A DNA stretch of 6,282 nt, from NCBI GenBank assembly GCA_028290345.1, contig JAQGKB010000307.1:1-6282 (forward strand), read 5' to 3'. How positions within the stretch are numbered: position 1 is the stretch's first letter; the number at the start of each line of letters is the position of its first letter. Shown piece after piece: positions 5,145 to 6,282 of this stretch. The DNA is from Hyphomicrobiales bacterium (GTDB lineage: Bacteria > Pseudomonadota > Alphaproteobacteria > Rhizobiales > Devosiaceae). The notes beneath the pieces were generated by a model. The model searched no databases. It was given only the letters and a program-made list of their open reading frames with translations, and was not told the origin of the DNA. A program made the translations under genes and the position numbers.

Positions 5145-5909
5145 ATGAGCGAAGCCCGCGAGACCACGCATTTCGGCAACCGCCAGGTAGCGCTAGATGA
5201 GAAGCAGGGCCTCGTCAACGCCGTGTTCCATGGTGTCGCCGATCGCTACGACCTGATGAACGACCTGATGAGCGCCGGCGTCCACCGGGTATGGAAGGAC
5301 GCGATGGTCGCTCGGCTGCAGCCACCCAAGACCGGCACAAGGCCCTATCGTGTGCTGGATATGGCGGGCGGCACCGGCGATATCGCCGAGCGGATCATCA
5401 ATGCCTCGGCCGGCTATGCCGAGGTCACGGTTTCGGACATCAATTCGGACATGCTGCGGGTCGGCGCCGAGCGGGCCAAGCGCTGGCGCTTCGGCACGCA
5501 GGCAAAATTCGTCGAGGCCAACGCGGAAGAGCTGCCGTTCGAGGACGAGAGCTTTGACGCCTATACCATCGCGTTCGGCATCCGCAACGTGCCCCGCATC
5601 GACAAGGCGCTGGGCGAAGCCCATCGCGTGCTGAAGCGCGGCAGACGGCTGCTGGTGCTCGAATTCAGCCAGGTGGATGTGCCGGGGCTCGATGCGGTCT
5701 ACGACCAGTTCTCAGAGCGGGTGATCCCGCCGATGGGAAGGCTCGTCACCGGCGACAGCCAGCCCTACCAGTACCTGGTGGAAAGCATCCGCAAGTTCCC
5801 GAGCCCCTCTGCCTTCACCGGCATGATCGCCAGGGCCGGCTTCAAGCGCGTCACCCACACGGCGTTCTCGGGCAATATCGCTGCGCTGTTCGGCGGCTGG
5901 AAGCTTTAG
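5145..5909 (+). CDS. ubiE: Ubiquinone/menaquinone C-methyltransferase UbiE
   Basis: UbiE is an S-adenosylmethionine-dependent enzyme that C-methylates 2-polyprenyl-6-methoxy-1,4-benzoquinol in ubiquinone synthesis; in organisms with menaquinone it also methylates demethylmenaquinol. From the ATG at 5145 the product has 254 residues, the usual size. UbiE signature 1 is seen at 35-51 (YDLMNDLMSAGVHRVWK). SAM-binding motif I is VLDMAGGTGD (70-79), with the acidic Asp98 in VTVSDIN. Signature 2 is RVLKRGRRLLVLEFS (161-175), and the typical end SGNIAALFGGWKL is present. The frame is open upstream to an ATG at 5058, but those extra residues are Arg/Lys-rich and absent from the family. ATG codons at 5142 and 5145 are both possible; 5145 gives MSEARETTHFG, similar to relatives. 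No strong ribosome binding site precedes either. Only three bases separate it from ubiB, so the two form an operon. Confidence 0.96.
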   Translation: MSEARETTHFGNRQVALDEKQGLVNAVFHGVADRYDLMNDLMSAGVHRVWKDAMVARLQPPKTGTRPYRVLDMAGGTGDIAERIINASAGYAEVTVSDINSDMLRVGAERAKRWRFGTQAKFVEANAEELPFEDESFDAYTIAFGIRNVPRIDKALGEAHRVLKRGRRLLVLEFSQVDVPGLDAVYDQFSERVIPPMGRLVTGDSQPYQYLVESIRKFPSPSAFTGMIARAGFKRVTHTAFSGNIAALFGGWKL

Positions 5910-5912
5910 CGC

Positions 5913-6282
5913 ATGGGAATATCGGCGTATCTCAGACTGGCCCGGGCCGGATACGTCCTGGCGCGCGAAGGCGCATTTTCGATCGTCGATCCGGAGGCCC
6001 TGCCACCATCGATGAAACTCGGCATCGGCTTCGCGCGGGTGTTCGAGCGCCCGACGGTCAGGAAGACCGGCCGGGTCGAGCGGCTGACCCGGGCGCTCAA
6101 CCGGCTGGGCCCGACTTACGTCAAGTTCGGCCAGACCCTTGCCACCCGCCCCGATATCGTGGGGGCGGAGATCGCGGCGGACCTCGCCATCCTGCAGGAC
6201 GCGATGGCGCCGTTCGATGCAAAACTGGTGCCGGCTATCCTGGCCGAAGCGCTCAAGGAACGCGCGGCCGACCTCAAGGAAT
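5913..6282 (+). CDS. ubiB: Ubiquinone biosynthesis protein UbiB, 5' part only
   Basis: UbiB is an atypical kinase-like (ABC1/ADCK/COQ8 family) protein needed for ubiquinone synthesis, thought to act at the membrane on the quinone-biosynthetic complex or on handling of lipid precursors. Only the first 123 residues are in the window; the frame is open at the right edge, and a full protein would be about 500 residues or more. The diagnostic stretch LGPTYVKFGQTLATRPDIVG (65-84) contains the family-specific KxGQ motif (Lys71 to Gln74), followed by AADLAILQDAMAPF, which matches the usual L-LQD--PPF pattern. The nucleotide-binding core and C-terminal membrane helices lie beyond the window. The ATG starts three bases after the ubiE stop, which implies translational coupling. 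The run of codons is normal, with no sign of a break. Confidence 0.95.
   Translation, partial: MGISAYLRLARAGYVLAREGAFSIVDPEALPPSMKLGIGFARVFERPTVRKTGRVERLTRALNRLGPTYVKFGQTLATRPDIVGAEIAADLAILQDAMAPFDAKLVPAILAEALKERAADLKE

Overview
This window is an ordinary block of core chromosomal genes from a GC-rich alphaproteobacterium. It is most likely a member of the Hyphomicrobiales (Rhizobiales); Devosia-like or Brucella-like relatives are plausible, but the genus cannot be fixed from sequence alone. Three things support this: the gene order mutM - rpsT - dnaA - dnaN next to ubiE-ubiB, the protein sequences, and a palindromic intergenic repeat of the kind scattered through rhizobial genomes.

Layout: positions 1-116 hold a palindromic repeat downstream of dnaN. 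Reading leftward on the minus strand are mutM (4165-5046, DNA glycosylase), rpsT (3750-4016, ribosomal protein S20), dnaA (1411-2943, replication initiator) and dnaN (117-1235, DNA polymerase III sliding clamp). Reading rightward on the plus strand are ubiE (from 5145) and ubiB (from 5913, cut by the window end), both for ubiquinone synthesis. mutM and ubiE diverge from a gap of about 100 bases.

The non-coding parts hold the more interesting signals. rpsT has a strong sigma70-type promoter (TTGACG, 17-base spacer, TATAAC), a leader that can fold into a 16-pair hairpin just before the ribosome binding site, and a clear intrinsic terminator. That terminator separates rpsT from dnaA, so dnaA must be transcribed from within the roughly 650-base, relatively AT-rich gap at 3031-3683. 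The gap contains five of the window's six GANTC sites within 118 bases. GANTC is the target of the cell-cycle methylase CcrM. Next to the cluster lie two near-matches to the CtrA operator. A terminator-like hairpin sits in the short dnaN leader, and its 5' arm could also pair with the dnaN ribosome binding site.

Together the genes cover replication initiation and processivity (dnaA, dnaN), repair of oxidised bases (mutM), translation (rpsT) and respiratory quinone synthesis (ubiE, ubiB). I found no mobile element, CRISPR array, RNA gene or novel gene system. The candidates for new biology are regulatory: the methylation-site cluster upstream of dnaA and the structured leaders of rpsT and dnaN.
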